Positions 51,002 to 64,000 of a stretch of DNA of 64,000 nt are shown here, one piece after another. A model generated the notes under the pieces. That model was not told where the DNA came from. It ran no database searches and saw only the letters and a list, made by a program, of their open reading frames with translations. Location: the NCBI GenBank assembly GCA_005281725.1, contig SSBO01000003.1, forward strand, positions 10,103,251 to 10,167,250, in the 5' to 3' direction. Source of the stretch: Wuchereria bancrofti. Its lineage: Eukaryota; Nematoda; Chromadorea; Rhabditida; Onchocercidae. A program made the translations under genes and the position numbers. Positions within the stretch are counted from its first letter, which is position 1, and each line of letters begins with the position of its first letter.

Positions 51002-52024
51002 TATTATAATATTTTTTTTCTTTGATATTTTTTCTTTTTTTTTCTTTTCTATAAACAATATGAAACATCACTATTTTGAAGTCTTGAATTAAAATTAGAA
51101 CAATGAAATTGCAAAATTTTGGTCTCAGATATTTGAAAGGCTTTGCAAGCATTGCAATTTGCAAATGTAATTGATAAAATTTATAAAATTAACAGATGCA
51201 AATTATCACATTTCTTCTGCTTATGCTTTTCCATTTTATGGCTCTGTAATTTGTACTATTAGAGCATGAAATCATTATTGATTTATTTGATAATTCTTCA
51301 ATAATTTATTTGTTATATAACAAAGAAAAGAAAAAATTTTGCTTATTTTTTTTGTATTATCATCAAATATATCTCGCATTATTCATTGTATTAATTTGCC
51401 TCTTTTATAGTAGTAAATTTAAATTAAATTGAAACTAACCTATTTTACAGAAATAGAAATAAAATGTTACTACTAATAGGAGCATATCAGATGATAGCAA
51501 TAGGAAGTGATAAAAATATAACAATTAATTTATAATCAAGATTTCAAAGATTTCTAGTATGCGCATTGCTTCATTTTAGCTTCATTTCTATGAAAAATTA
51601 AATATTTTCTTCATTTAATATAGATTGTCTAGCTTGTCAAATATATGATAAACTTTAAATTACTAAATTCATTTTTGTCTAAATTACTCCTCAATCAATC
51701 ATTTTTTTATAACACTATTTGAAATGCCCTTCTTTTTCATAATTTTATACTTTTTAAATTACTAAACTCTCTATTGTTGTCATTTGTGCTAAATTTGAAA
51801 TAAATATATGGGTGCATAATTTTCAGTTTATGAAATTTCATCTGAATTTGTGTTTTTCCACTTATTGCACGAATCAAATTTTCAAAATTAAAATTATTTT
51901 AAATTTTACAATGAATTCTCAATGAAAATAGCACATGCTGCATTCTTAAAAATTACAACGCTAAACTAATCTATTATCTGAGTAACAGTCTTAAAGATTT
52001 ATTATGGAGAAATCAAAAGGAACA
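51002..52024. other. Gene-free stretch downstream of the UBA-like gene
   Basis: About 1 kb of A+T-rich sequence holding the 3' UTR of the UBA-like gene and the inner flank of the right arm of the inverted repeat. No exon recognised. Confidence 0.55.
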
Positions 52025-53570
52025 GGGTAGAAATAATATGTAAAATGTTGAAGTAGAAGAAATATACAACAATCGATGGGAATTTTTGAAATTTTAACAA
52101 AAATTTTGCACTATCAAAGTTCATTCGTAAAGTATCCATTTAACAGTACTTCCTGAACACTTGAACAAACCACTAATTAGCACGATTTAAAGTAATTATG
52201 ACCTCAAAAACAAAAAACTTTTTCTACAAGAAATTTTAAAATTCCTCCTTTTTTCTCTCCCTAAAAGCCAGCACTATCATCATTGATTGTAAATGCCTGA
52301 AACAAACTTTATAGTTTATAAAGTTAAAAATATCAATGATAAAGTGTTCAACTCTAAGTAAAATATAATAAACATCAAAAGCGGTTACTTAAAAGCAATC
52401 CACGAGAGTTATGCTATCAATATGATATGCGATACATCTTTTTACGAGTAGTACGATTGTAGCTTTCTTCAGCAAATCAGCGCAATATACTTGCCAATCG
52501 TTCTAAAAACTGAACCTGAACGAACACGTGTACATACCGGAATCGTTAATCAGAATATATCCATTTTACTTAGCCATTATGCTTCTATTTTATACTAGTC
52601 AAGCACATTTACTTGAAGAAATAGGAAATGAAAGGAAACTTTTTAATACGAAATGACCTGAACGTCGATATGATTGTTGAAAAGACTGTTTTGCCATACT
52701 CCAATCCATCTTTCCGTGTAAAACTTTTCCGCTCGTTTGCCATTAACGTCACCGATACCAACAAACATCATTACAGACTGTCCCTTTTTTGATAGCATCA
52801 TTAACTCTTCCGGTGTTTCTGCCTGTATAATTAGAATTTTCAGCCGTTGAATCAAATTTAACTCATCAAACATTCATAAAATCGAACAGATAAGTTCTAG
52901 CACTATTAAACAAAAGCTAATGAATAATGGAAACCAAGAAGGGTTGACCCCTCGAAAAGTTGTCAAAGGTTAACCCCTCGAAGAGTTGTCAAAAGTTAAC
53001 TCCGCTGAAAAATTGTTGCGAAGAGCTACTTGCGACGATTATAGAAATGCATACCTGTTTCATGATCTTATCAAGATTTGGTTGTTGTATTTTGCGTTTA
53101 TATGGTGGCAGTTCATCCTCTTCCAATTCATCGTCATCGTTTTCCTCCCACTGGTCGTACAATTTTTCCAGGTCGCTCTCCGTATAATCCCAAATGTCCC
53201 ACAAATTTCAAAAAAAAAAAAATGTTGATAAATTTAACTTTTACTTAATTTTCAACAACCTCAATATCCTATCTTTATTTGATAATTGCAATTCTTTCTA
53301 CAATTTCAAAATAACATATTTACAAATGTAATGTTAATGTGAAAATCTTTGAAATAAAAAAAAAGGATACAACAAAAGTGTTTTAAAGAAAAGTCTTAAA
53401 CTACTAACTTTCTTTTTCTCTTTTTGTTCCATACAATTTACATAAATGTTATCAATTAAAAAAATCGCTTCGCAAACATGATGAGTTAATTCTGTAAGTG
53501 AAAATGACATACGTGAATTTTCTTTTTTTTTTTTGTCACTTCAAATTGATATACGTGTAATACGTTGTAT
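52025..53570 (-). repeat. Right arm of large inverted repeat (contains MESD pseudogene)
   Basis: Reverse-complement copy of about 46330-47995, with the same exon-intron order. The spacer between arms is about 4.0 kb and includes the UBA-like gene. Outer and inner ends are recognisable but diverged; borders are approximate. Confidence 0.85.
52236..53479 (-). pseudogene. Inverted MESD pseudogene
   Basis: Counterpart exons on the minus strand: 1 at 53479-53409, 2 at 53201-53055, 3 at 52822-52658, 4 at 52296-52236. Exon 3 encodes the same 55 residues as the intact gene and exon 2 differs by one residue (DIRDY is DIWDY). Exon 1 lacks 16 bases of the signal-peptide region and reaches a stop after seven codons (MFAKRFF). 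Exon 4 is 61 bases against 168: a net 107-base loss removes the RAIFMF to YPG core, and the frame stops at GCTGGCTTTTAG. The copy therefore cannot make a MESD protein, though splice sites remain, including the odd TG acceptor before exon 2. It could still be transcribed antisense to, or paired with, the intact copy. Confidence 0.9.
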
Positions 53571-56500
53571 CAAGATTTTTTTCCATCTATAAAATTGTTC
53601 ATATAATTTTATTCATATATAAAATGTTGGATATGATAATAATGCAATATAAAACTAACATTATATTATAAATTCAATCATCATCAAATATCTTTTTTTT
53701 TTATTTGTTCCCATTTATGTTAACTTTTAAAGTTTTATACTTCGATAAAATTTGATGTTAGCTTTTGTATTTTAGCCTAATTTAATGTTAGTCTAATTTA
53801 ACGATTTTATTTTTCTCCCTTTCCTATTCTTCTCATAAAAATTTTTTGATGAAATAACGATAGTTAAAAGTGCATTGCGGTAAAAATTGTTTACCAAGAT
53901 AATCTATTGTTAGATGGGAACGAAGTGCAATTTGTTGATGAATATTTTAAATAGGTCTTTTGATTATTTTCATTGTTTATTTGTTCATATATTTATTAAA
54001 TGATAATGTGATAGTTTTATAAGCTAAAGTGGAATTGTGTCAAATGAATTAAAATATTTTATTAAGCATTTAAATGTTTTTATTTTTGTAATGTTTCAGT
54101 TCATTTATCGTTAATTTAATACTTATCATATGGATTATTTTGTATTTTGGTTGTGTAAATTATGAGCGAAAGCAAATTTTTTTCGCAATTTTTTTTGTTC
54201 TAATTATTCCATTTTCTTTTGCAATATAAAATTTTTATTTCAAAAATCATAAAAATAAAGTAAAAATAAATGGAAAATTTTGAAATAAATGGGATAAAAT
54301 GCATGGTTGTGGCTTATGAACTTTTGTATATTTTGTTATTGTTTAAATTTTGAATTTTTATCATTTAATAATTGTAATAAATACATTATGTTTGATTATA
54401 ATTTATTAATTACAATTAAACACTTGTAAAAAGTCACAATTATTTTTTTTAGTAATAAAGTGATCGCAATTTGTCAGAAATGATTATTAGTTTAATAATT
54501 ATAGGCTTAATAAACTTATATATCTAAATGGAATGATATTGTTAAGCTTTAATAGAAATTTTTTGTAAAATTTCTAAAAATTTGATATTGTGTATGAAGT
54601 ATTACTTATTAGTTAATTCTCCGTATTTATAAGTATCATAAATTTTCTAATTTCAAAAAAAAAAAAAAAAATTGATTCTGAGTAGATTTTATTATAGAAC
54701 TTTGAAATAATTGGAACATAAGATTAACTTAAAATAAATTAAAGTAAATGTTGATGAATTAATCGTATTGTTATAATTATATCTATGTTAGTGAATTTTA
54801 TCATATCATATCATACGTGTTTGTATTTCATTCTAAAAAGAGAATATTTGCTTCATTAATGAAATTTTTTGAGAAAAGGCAAATATAAGAATCAATGGAT
54901 AATGAAGTGTATTGCAGAGAAAGTGATTTGAAAGAAGGGTTAAAAGGTTGAAACATAATTCAAAAAAAAAAAAAAAAAACAAGTTTCGATAAAAAATTTA
55001 TGGTTGTTGTGAAGGAACTAACAGCTCGATACTGTTCAAAATGGAAATGTGCAATTACGACAAAAGACTGTCATTAGCGCTGGTAGAAATGGCCTTTACC
55101 TTTCCAATTTCTCATCTTATCATTCTGTTAACTGATAAAATGTGATAACCATCACCTTTTTCATCATTTTCATCAATTGATTAACTCAATTCACTCATAC
55201 ACACATACGAAGGTGATATTCTTCCCTTTATTTCCTATTTTATTTCCTTTCAAATTCCTCAATTTTTCATTATTTTGACAAGTGATTAATAGAAATAATC
55301 ATCACCACTCAAAATAATCACAATTATCATCGTCATCATCATTATCATCACTCATCATAATCATCATCACTCATCACAAACATCACAATTATCATCATCA
55401 TTACTCATCATTATTACTCATCATCATCATCATCGTCATTATCATCACCACTTACCATCATTATTATCGTTATTCATCATTACCATCACCACTCATCATA
55501 ATCATTAATTGTTATCATCAACATCACTCATTATCATTACTGATCTTCATCATAATCATCATCATCATCATTATTATTATTATCGCCACCATAATCATCG
55601 CTACCATTATCATCATCATCGTTCCTTTTTCCTCACTTGCTCCATTTTAATTCAAAAAATAAAAAAATTTCATATTTGCTCTAAATTTTGTCACAGTTTT
55701 ATTTTGTTTGTTTGTGTTGTTGGAAACTTTCGTATTTGTCCTAATTTTTGCTACGATTTGTTTGTTTTCATTCCATTTCTTTCCTTTTTGACTAAAAATT
55801 TGTGCATCATTTTTTCTGGAAGGAAAAAGAAAAGAGGAAGAAACTTTCCTCTAAAAATCTCATTTTTATTTAAAGGATTTTATCCCTCATTTCATTCATT
55901 TAATCAATCTTCATCGTTTCTACTTTAATTTTCATTTCAATATTCTCCTCATTTTTTCCCAAAATAATTCTTTTAATAATTCAATCACCAATTCGTGAAT
56001 CCATAGTTTTTATAACTGACGAATTCATAATTATAAATTACAAACTATCATTATAATAAGTAATTATTTAATATAATTAATATGCTATTTAATTAATGAA
56101 TGAATGGACCAGTGTAGTTAGATAATTAAATGAACTATTTCTTTTTGTTTATTTCTTTTTGGCCATGCAAATTTCTTTTTAACTCCGTTAAAATGAAAAT
56201 TTTTTTCAAGCGAAACATTATTTTCTCATATTTACCGTATTAAATGAATTATACTTAGAGTAAGCAAAGAATTTTAATAAAACTAATAACTATTTCAGCC
56301 AAATTTGATGATAATTTCGAAATATATCACAAAGTATTAGTAAATTAAATGTTCAGAATGTTTTCCTCTTTTTTTTTAAAAAAAATACACTATTGCAATG
56401 ATCAGATTTCTTTTTAAATTTACTTAAATTTTTTTTAAATTTCAAATTGGATTTCTTATTGCATATATTTAAATAGTTTAATCATATCGTATATTAAAGC

Positions 56501-58190
56501 AAATGAAAAAAGTCGTTCATTAAATTCAAATTTTAAATTGTTATTTTATCCATAGGTAAAACCATGCAATTTATTTATAATTAATTAAAATGCAATTAAT
56601 TGGATGAAATACAGTATTTACGAAATATTTATTAGTGGTTTTTTTTTTCTTCATCATCTTTAAATTTATTGTAAATTACTACTGAAACAATTTGCAAAGA
56701 TTAAAGAACAATAGATTTATTGGTAATTACAAAAAATTTTGATGAAAAAATTACATTACGAATCTTTTTTACAATTTATAACCATTATAAACTGATAAAG
56801 ATTATATATATATAACTGACAGAAGAATGAAATGATTGAAAAGTGTCTTAAAAAAATATTATCAATTCTTCTAGGCCTTAGGCTACTGATTATTTATGAT
56901 GGCCAATTATTGATGCAAAAAAAAAAAAAAACGAAAATAGGCTAAGAATGACTGTTATCACAGATTTGTTTTAAAAATTCGATTAGTCATTATTAATTGT
57001 TGATTGTTATTTATTTTGAGAAAAGAAATGAATGACTAAATAACATAGTAATTAATAAGTAATTAGAGATAAATTTCAATGGAAATGATTAAATTAATAA
57101 CTGAATTTAATTTTATACATAAAATAATTGATTAATATGAAATGGAATTTACTGATATTTTTCAAAAATGTTTGAATTTGATTTAATGTAAGTGTAATAA
57201 TTTGAAATTGATCTTTGCTAAAAGCTTTTTTTATGATTATTTCGTTATCACTGATAATATTTCTTTTCTTTTTTAATATTACACCAATTATTGATCCATT
57301 TGAATGCAATAGTTTTGGAATAATAATGATAAACGAAAGAGATAAATATTATCTTAGCATTCTAATCTAGGTTAGCGATTATTTTCATTATTGGCTAAAC
57401 ATTAAAATCATAAATTTTCATCTTATCAATTAGAGATGAAAAAAAAAATTGATTGCATTAAGGTAATATTCTAATATCTCAATTAATAAATAAGATAAAA
57501 CTAAAAAAACGAAAAAAACTCACTCAATAAATAAGCAAAAAAAAATTTTTTAATTTTATTTTAATTTATTAATTATCAGCAAAGAACTTCCAAATTTTTT
57601 CATAATTACTGATATTTATTCTTTCTTCTCTTCTTTTTTTATTTTCCAAAAAAAAAAGAAAGAAAAATTCAATTTTAAAATTTATCACTCATATTTTTTT
57701 CATTTATCTCATATTACAAAGAGAGAGAGAGAGAGAGGAAAGGAAAAAGGAAGCAGTGGGAGAATGAGAAAATGTTCCATTTTAAATATTTAACATTTTA
57801 TAAAAAGTAATTGTTCATTGTTCTTTTCTCAAAAAAAAAATTGTAATTATTGAACATTGATAGCATTTTTTTTAATTACAATTAATTAGTCAGTTGGTAT
57901 AAACTAATTAATACTACTATGACTACTATTACCACTAATTAACCATATTGCTACTATTTGCCATTTTTAATTTTTCAATTTTTCAAAAAAAAAAAATTTA
58001 ACGCAAAATGAAAAATGATTCAAAAGAGAAATTTGAAAGAAATGAAGAAAGAGAGAAAGAAAAAAAAAAATGAAAAAGATGGAGGGATTTTGTAAAAAAG
58101 AGTATGAATGTTTGATTAATTGATCATTTTTAACAGTGACAAAAGAAACTGGTCCAATCAATGTTTGAAATTAAATTTTCATTATTTGGT
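53571..58190. other. Gene-poor region with CAT microsatellite
   Basis: 4.6 kb with no recognisable exon. It contains an ATC/ATT-rich microsatellite (55310-55620), a GA run (57720-57737) and many homopolymer runs. The 139-aa open frame at 55509-55928 begins in His/Tyr repeats of the microsatellite and shows no family motif. Confidence 0.55.
55310..55620. repeat. Imperfect (ATC)n microsatellite
   Basis: About 300 bp of ATC/ATT/ACC triplets with interruptions such as actcatcat. Open frames across it are His- or Ile/Ser-rich artefacts. Confidence 0.85.
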
Positions 58191-61100
58191 TTTATACATA
58201 CTTGCTTGAATCATTTAGAGCAATTTCATCTTTTCCTTTTTTTTTTTTTTGTCTTATCTGTTCATTTTAATAGAAACAAAATTTAAAGAAAAAAAAAGAG
58301 TAAAAAAAATTAAGATACAGTTGGCAAGTTTTTGAAAAAATTAATGAGTAAGTAAATTAATTAATTAAATTTCAATGAATTAACAAATAGATTAATGAAT
58401 TAATAAATTTGAACAAATTAATTTAACTAAATTTTAATGAACTAATGAAAAATTAATGAATTAACAAATATTTTAATAAAAGTTGATAAATTAAAAAAAA
58501 TTAATGAGTAAGTAAATTAATTAATTAAATTTCAATGAATTAACAAATAGATTAATGAATTAATAAATTTGAACAAATTAATTTAACTAAATTTTAATGA
58601 ACTAATGAAAAATTAATGAATTAACAAATATTTTAATAAAAGTTGATAAATTAAAAAAAATTAATTTGAACTCAAAAAATTGGTAAATAAATTATTGGAT
58701 GAATTAACAAATTTCAATTGATTAATAAATAAATTATTGAATGGATTAACAAATTTCAATTGATTAAGAAACAGACTAACAAATTAATAAACTAAATGTA
58801 GAAATTTGTGCAATTTTAAAAATAAAAGAAAAAAAGGCCAAATGAAGTTAAAAAAAGAAATAAATATATCAGCTATGGATGCAAAAAAAAAAAGAAATAT
58901 ATAAGATTAGCTGAAAATAAAAAATAAAAACGAAATAATTTTTTTCCTTTTTTTTTCGTAATGAAATTATATTTTCGTTTTTTCTTTTTTTTCTTTCCCT
59001 CCCTCTCTCTCTCTCCCTCTTTTTCTATCAATTATCATTGGAGAGAAAAAGAAGAGAGATAAACGATCGGATTAAATAGGAATGAGGACAAATTTCCTTT
59101 CTCATATAAATGTCTCTTTTTTTTTCCCATTATTAAATTAAATTTATCTTTTTCATTGATAAAAAAACTTTAACAAAAATGCCAATTAATTTGCATAATA
59201 AAATTTTATTTTATGAAAATATTTAAATGTTTTTTTTGCATTGTTTTTTTTTTCAAAAAAATTAGAAAATTGAAATAAGCATCTTATTTCTAATTTTTAC
59301 GATTATCTTTAACATATTTAATTTATCAATTTAATAGCATTAAAATAATCATTTGAAATATTTTAAATTTAATCAAACATATATTGAAGTTTTTTATTAT
59401 TTTTAACAATAAAATTACAATAGTTAATATCAATATATATTTATATTATATTTTGTACCAGCATTTTTAAAAAAAAAATTTTTTTTTTTTAATTTTGCAT
59501 AACATATGAATTTTATTCGTTTTATTTAAAAATTACATATTGAAAAAAGAAAAAAAACTAAATTGAATCAATGATAAAATTCAGAAAAAAAATCGCATCA
59601 TACGAATAAGAATCAAATAAACTTGTCTCTTTTTTTAAATAAAATAAAAAAAAGAATAAAATTATTACATTTCATCGTAATTTTATCTTTATTATTAATT
59701 ATACTCATTTATTATTTCATAATCAATTTTTTTTTTGTATTTTTTATTTATTTATTTTTTCTTGTTGAAATAATTATTCATTTCTATTGTATATTTTTGA
59801 AATCAGTATAGTTAAAAATTTTATTATAGGTAGGAAATTATTTATCAATGCTTATGGACAAAAAAAAATTCTTATTAATCATAGATAATAATTTAATTCA
59901 ATGATTGATAATTATTTCATTTTTTTATCATTATTTTATTGACTAATTAAGAGAAAGAAATGAAATCATACTAATTTCAAAATGAAATAATGATTGAAAT
60001 CATTGAAATATCATATATGTTAACAGGTATTTGGTGTAAATTTCTTTGTAATCATTTTTTTTTTTTTTTNTTTTATACATACTTGCTTGAATCATTTAGA
60101 GCAATTTCATCTTTTCCTTTTCTTTTTTTTTGTCTTATCTGTTCATTTTAATAGAAACAAAATTTAAAGAAAAAAAAAGAGTAAAAAAAATTAAGATACA
60201 GTTGGCAAGTTTTTGAAAAAATTAATGAGTAAGTAAATTAATTAATTAAATTTCAATGAATTAACAAATAGATTAATGAATTAATAAATTTGAACAAATT
60301 AATTTAACTAAATTTTAATGAACTAATGAAAAATTAATGAATTAACAAATATTTTAATAAAAGTTGATAAATTAAAAAAAATTAATTTGAACTCAAAAAA
60401 TTGGTAAATAAATTATTGGATGAATTAACAAATTTCAATTGATTAATAAATAAATTATTGAATGGATTAACAAATTTCAATTGATTAAGAAACAGACTAA
60501 CAAATTAATAAACTAAATGTAGAAATTTGTGCAATTTTAAAAATAAAAGAAAAAAAGGCCAAATGAAGTTAAAAAAAGAAATAAATATATCAGCTATGGA
60601 TGCAAAAAAAAAAAGAAATATATAAGATTAGCTGAAAATAAAAAATAAAAACGAAATAATTTTTTTCCTTTTTTTTTCGTAATGAAATTATATTTTCGTT
60701 TTTTCTTTTTTTTCTTTCCCTCCCTCTCTCTCTCTCCCTCTTTTTCTATCAATTATCATTGGAGAGAAAAAGAAGAGAGATAAACGATCGGATTAAATAG
60801 GAATGAGGACAAATTTCCTTTCTCATATAAATGTCTCTTTTTTTTTCCCATTATTAAATTAAATTTATCTTTTTCATTGATAAAAAAACTTTAACAAAAA
60901 TGCCAATTAATTTGCATAATAAAATTTTATTTTATGAAAATATTTAAATGTTTTTTTTGCATTGTTTTTTTTTTCAAAAAAATTAGAAAATTGAAATAAG
61001 CATCTTATTTCTAATTTTTACGATTATCTTTAACATATTTAATTTATCAATTTAATAGCATTAAAATAATCATTTGAAATATTTTAAATTTAATCAAACA

Positions 61101-61788
61101 TATATTGAAGTTTTTTATTATTTTTAACAATAAAATTACAATAGTTAATATCAATATATATTTATATTATATTTTGTACCAGCATTTTTAAAAAAAAAAT
61201 TTTTTTTTTTTAATTTTGCATAACATATGAATTTTATTCGTTTTATTTAAAAATTACATATTGAAAAAAGAAAAAAAACTAAGTTGAATCAATGATAAAA
61301 TTCAGAAAAAAAATCGCATCATACGAATAAGAATCAAATAAACTTGTCTCTTTTTTTAAATAAAATAAAAAAAAGAATAAAATTATTACATTTCATCGTA
61401 ATTTTATCTTTATTATTAATTATACTCATTTATTATTTCATAATCAATTTTTTTTTTGTATTTTTTATTTATTTATTTTTTCTTGTTGAAATAATTATTC
61501 ATTTCTATTGTATATTTTTGAAATCAGTATAGTTAAAAATTTTATTATAGGTAGGAAATTATTTATCAATGCTTATGGACAAAAAAAAATTCTTATTAAT
61601 CATAGATAATAATTTAATTCAATGATTGATAATTATTTCATTTTTTTATCATTATTTTATTGACTAATTAAGAGAAAGAAATGAAATCATACTAATTTCA
61701 AAATGAAATAATGATTGAAATCATTGAAATATCATATATGTTAACAGGTATTTGGTGTAAATTTCTTTGTAATCATTTTTTTTTTTTT
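58191..61788. other. False or haplotypic duplication across a single-N gap (about 1.7-1.9 kb)
   Basis: 58191-60069 and 60071-61788 are the same sequence, separated by an N at 60070. Differences are few (homopolymer lengths; actaaattg versus actaagttg), except that the first copy has a 160-bp unit twice where the second has it once. Best read as two contig ends or two haplotypes joined side by side. The identical 62-aa open frames at 59623 and 61344 follow from this and are not genes. Confidence 0.85.
58341..58660. repeat. Tandem duplication of a 160-bp AATTAA-rich unit
   Basis: 58341-58500 is repeated immediately as 58501-58660, starting ttaatgagtaagtaaatt. The second contig copy across the gap (from about 60222) has a single unit. 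The unit consists of degenerate attaat/aacaaat words. Confidence 0.9.
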
Positions 61789-64000
61789 TTGTAAATTCTT
61801 GTAAAAATTTCAGAAATCAATAATTATTTGCAAGATAATATTTAATATAATTAAATTTATCAAATACATTTCTTTTTTGTCTTTCTATTTCTTTGTCTCT
61901 GTCTTCGTCTTTCTCTCTCTCTCTCTCTTTCTCTCTCTTTTTTATTTATGCTATGATGGTAAAACGATGATTTTAGTTGATGATTGATACTAATCTTTCG
62001 TTCTACACGTGAAGGACGACGCATTTTAAGCGCCAATCATTTATAATTCAATTTAATTCATTTCAATTCAACTCAACTCAAACACAACTTTAAAATTCAA
62101 TTTTTACTCTTTTCTTCTTTATCTACATTTCTCTTCTCTTCGTTTTTCACTTCTTTTCTTTCTTTTCTTTTTTTTTTCTCATCTTTTAAATTAATGTTTT
62201 AATATTTCATTATTTAAATTAACCTTTCAACCTTTCATCTGTCCTTTTTTTTCCTTGTTTTGCATTAATTAAAGTGAAATTTGATTAATTTCATTTAATT
62301 TCATGAAATTATCATAGAATTATATGATTAATGGTTGTAAAATTTCAAAAGAGAATTTAATTGTAAATTTAAGGAACAAAAAAAAAAGTTGCTTTAAAAT
62401 AAATTCTTTTCAACAAAATATCATTTATGCTTTATTGTCGTTGTTATTTGCTGCTTATTCATTTAAATTATCATTCATAAAATTTATAAATTGCGATAAA
62501 TTTTATGGTTTAAATGAAATTTTACTTAAAAAGGAAAAATTTTGCTGTAACAATTGAAAGAGAACAAAGAGAGAGAGGGAGAGGAAGAGAGAAAGAAAGA
62601 AAGAAATGATTGGAAATGAAATCAATTATTATATGTTGATGAAAGAATTTGTTAAATGTTAAATTAAATTTGTCTATTTCATGAATAATAAAATTCTGAC
62701 TGATGTTAATTTATAAAATTTTCTCTAATTTTGTTTACATTTATCATAGAACTAAAAACAGTTTGTAGGAAATTTGTAATTTTATGCATAAATAAACTTT
62801 TTCTTCTTTTTTTAAAATTTTTTGTTTTCCTTTCATTTGCTCTTTTTCTCAAAATAACAAATTAAAATGATCATTATGAAGCATCAATAAATAAATGAAT
62901 AAATAAAATTTAAATGTGCAACTAATAAATTGGAAATTTTTCAATTAATATCAAATTAAAAATAAAATTGCAATGATTTTGTGAGAATGAATAGATAAAT
63001 AATGTTTGTAACAGTTTACAAACTTCTTAATTAATATCAAACCAAAAACAAAAGTGAAAAAAACATATGATTTAATTCTTCTCTCATCACTTTTTTGTTT
63101 CAGATTTTTGAAATAAATATCAATTTATAATAAATAACAATTTTGGCCTAAATTAATTTGCTTGCAATTTTGTTTATTTACTTAATTGTTTTTTTCAAAT
63201 TAAGTTTTCTTAAATATTCCAGTTGAATGCTATTGAAAAATCTGCTATAAATTAATATAATTTATATGCAAACATAAATTTTCTTCCTTTTTTTTCGAAA
63301 AAAATCGGAAATTTTAAAAATTTTTAAATTAAAAAAGCATTTACTCATTTATTTTAGCATTTACTATGAAAAAAAAAAATAATAATAATAAAATGCTTGA
63401 AATTTCGGTTGAAACTTTTTTTTTAATCAGTAATTTTTAATGTTATATCAAATTTATCAACAAATAAATAGTCAAGTTTTTCGTTTTTCCTCTCTTTTTT
63501 GCTTTCTTTTTCTCTCTCCTCCCATCTCTTTTTTTTTTTTTAATTTTATAATATTCATTATTATATACATATTTTCTTTTCTTCATTTATTTTTATTTAA
63601 TTTTTCCATACAATAATATAATATCTTTCTTTTTTTTCTTCAATTGTTTATTAATTTGTGAGAAAGATCAAAGAATATTTGCTTAAGATTTTACTTAACA
63701 ACAAAGTTTAAATTACATATGGATGATTTGATAGATAGATCGTAAAATGATGGCGTATTATAACCATATTTCACATCATTGTACAATACCGCCCCGCTCA
63801 ATTAGTTTTTATTTTCATTCTTCTATCAAATACTTTCGCACAGCTGTTCAATTTTTCTTATTCTTCCTCTCTCTCCCTCTCTTTCTCTCCCTGTTCCTAT
63901 CCCTCTACCTCTCTTTTCCTCTCTTTCTCCCTGTTCTTCATCTAGTTTACATGGGAAATAATAATTTTATGTGAGATTACTTTTCGAAAGAAAAGAATTT
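61789..64000. other. Gene-free A+T-rich end of window
   Basis: 2.2 kb with CT/GA-rich runs (61900-61940, 62560-62610, 63860-63930) and poly-A/T tracts. No exon, RNA gene or repeat family was recognised. The open frames at 62324 and 63747 lack motifs. Confidence 0.5.

Noticed and set aside
55509..55928. 139-aa open frame with His/Tyr-rich start
   Set aside because: The start lies in the ATC microsatellite and the rest is Phe/Ser/Leu low-complexity with no motif.
59623..61532. Two identical 62-aa membrane-like open frames as a duplicated gene
   Set aside because: Both come from the sequence repeated across the N gap at 60070; the peptide is an A+T-rich Leu/Ile/Phe run.
1..64000. Transposon, reverse transcriptase, rRNA or tRNA genes
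   Set aside because: I looked for transposase or RT motifs and obvious tRNA B-box sequence while reading and recognised none; a dedicated scan was not possible.

Overview
The window looks like nuclear DNA of a nematode, probably a filarial or other spirurid worm. It is very A+T-rich, genes are split into many short exons with T-rich 3' splice sites, several start codons lie a few bases after an AG acceptor as expected for spliced-leader trans-splicing, and one gene is a nematode-style Argonaute. The species call is an inference. Four N gaps are each flanked by the same sequence on both sides, so this is a draft scaffold with unmerged contig or haplotype ends.

Layout: 1-2345 (-) is the 5' part of an ALG2 mannosyltransferase gene that leaves the window. 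3462-11889 (+) is a 22-exon Argonaute of 955 aa. 13841-17239 (+) is an 11-exon DDX49/Dbp8-type DEAD-box helicase of 510 aa. 20565-23511 (+) is the pyruvate dehydrogenase E1 beta gene, 7 exons, 356 aa. 24571-41886 (-) is a 17-kb exocyst SEC6/EXOC3 gene of about 25 exons. 46452-47824 (+) is the LRP chaperone MESD gene (boca family), 4 exons, 188 aa. 49247-51001 (+) is a small UBA-like gene. 52236-53479 (-) is a broken, inverted second copy of MESD. The remaining 53.6-64 kb is gene-poor, simple-sequence DNA that holds a falsely duplicated 1.7-1.9 kb block. Exon models were read by hand; the reading phase closes across every junction of the four complete plus-strand protein genes and of the UBA-like gene.

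Main points of interest. (1) The SEC6 gene carries a tandem duplication of a multi-exon block (exons C-G against H-K) with matching intron phases, so either block alone, or both, can be spliced in frame. (2) MESD and its pseudogene form a large inverted repeat around the UBA-like gene, with a nearly identical central tract and sharply diverged or deleted ends, which suggests gene conversion. (3) Two introns, in PDHB and in MESD, appear to end in TG rather than AG. (4) The Argonaute keeps a D-E-D-D catalytic tetrad. (5) Two ACGT-containing minisatellites share the core TACGTGATA.

The genes are unrelated housekeeping functions (N-glycan assembly, small-RNA silencing, ribosome biogenesis, mitochondrial metabolism, exocytosis, receptor folding). 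I see no operon-like spacing that ties them together. No mobile element, CRISPR array, rRNA or tRNA was recognised.
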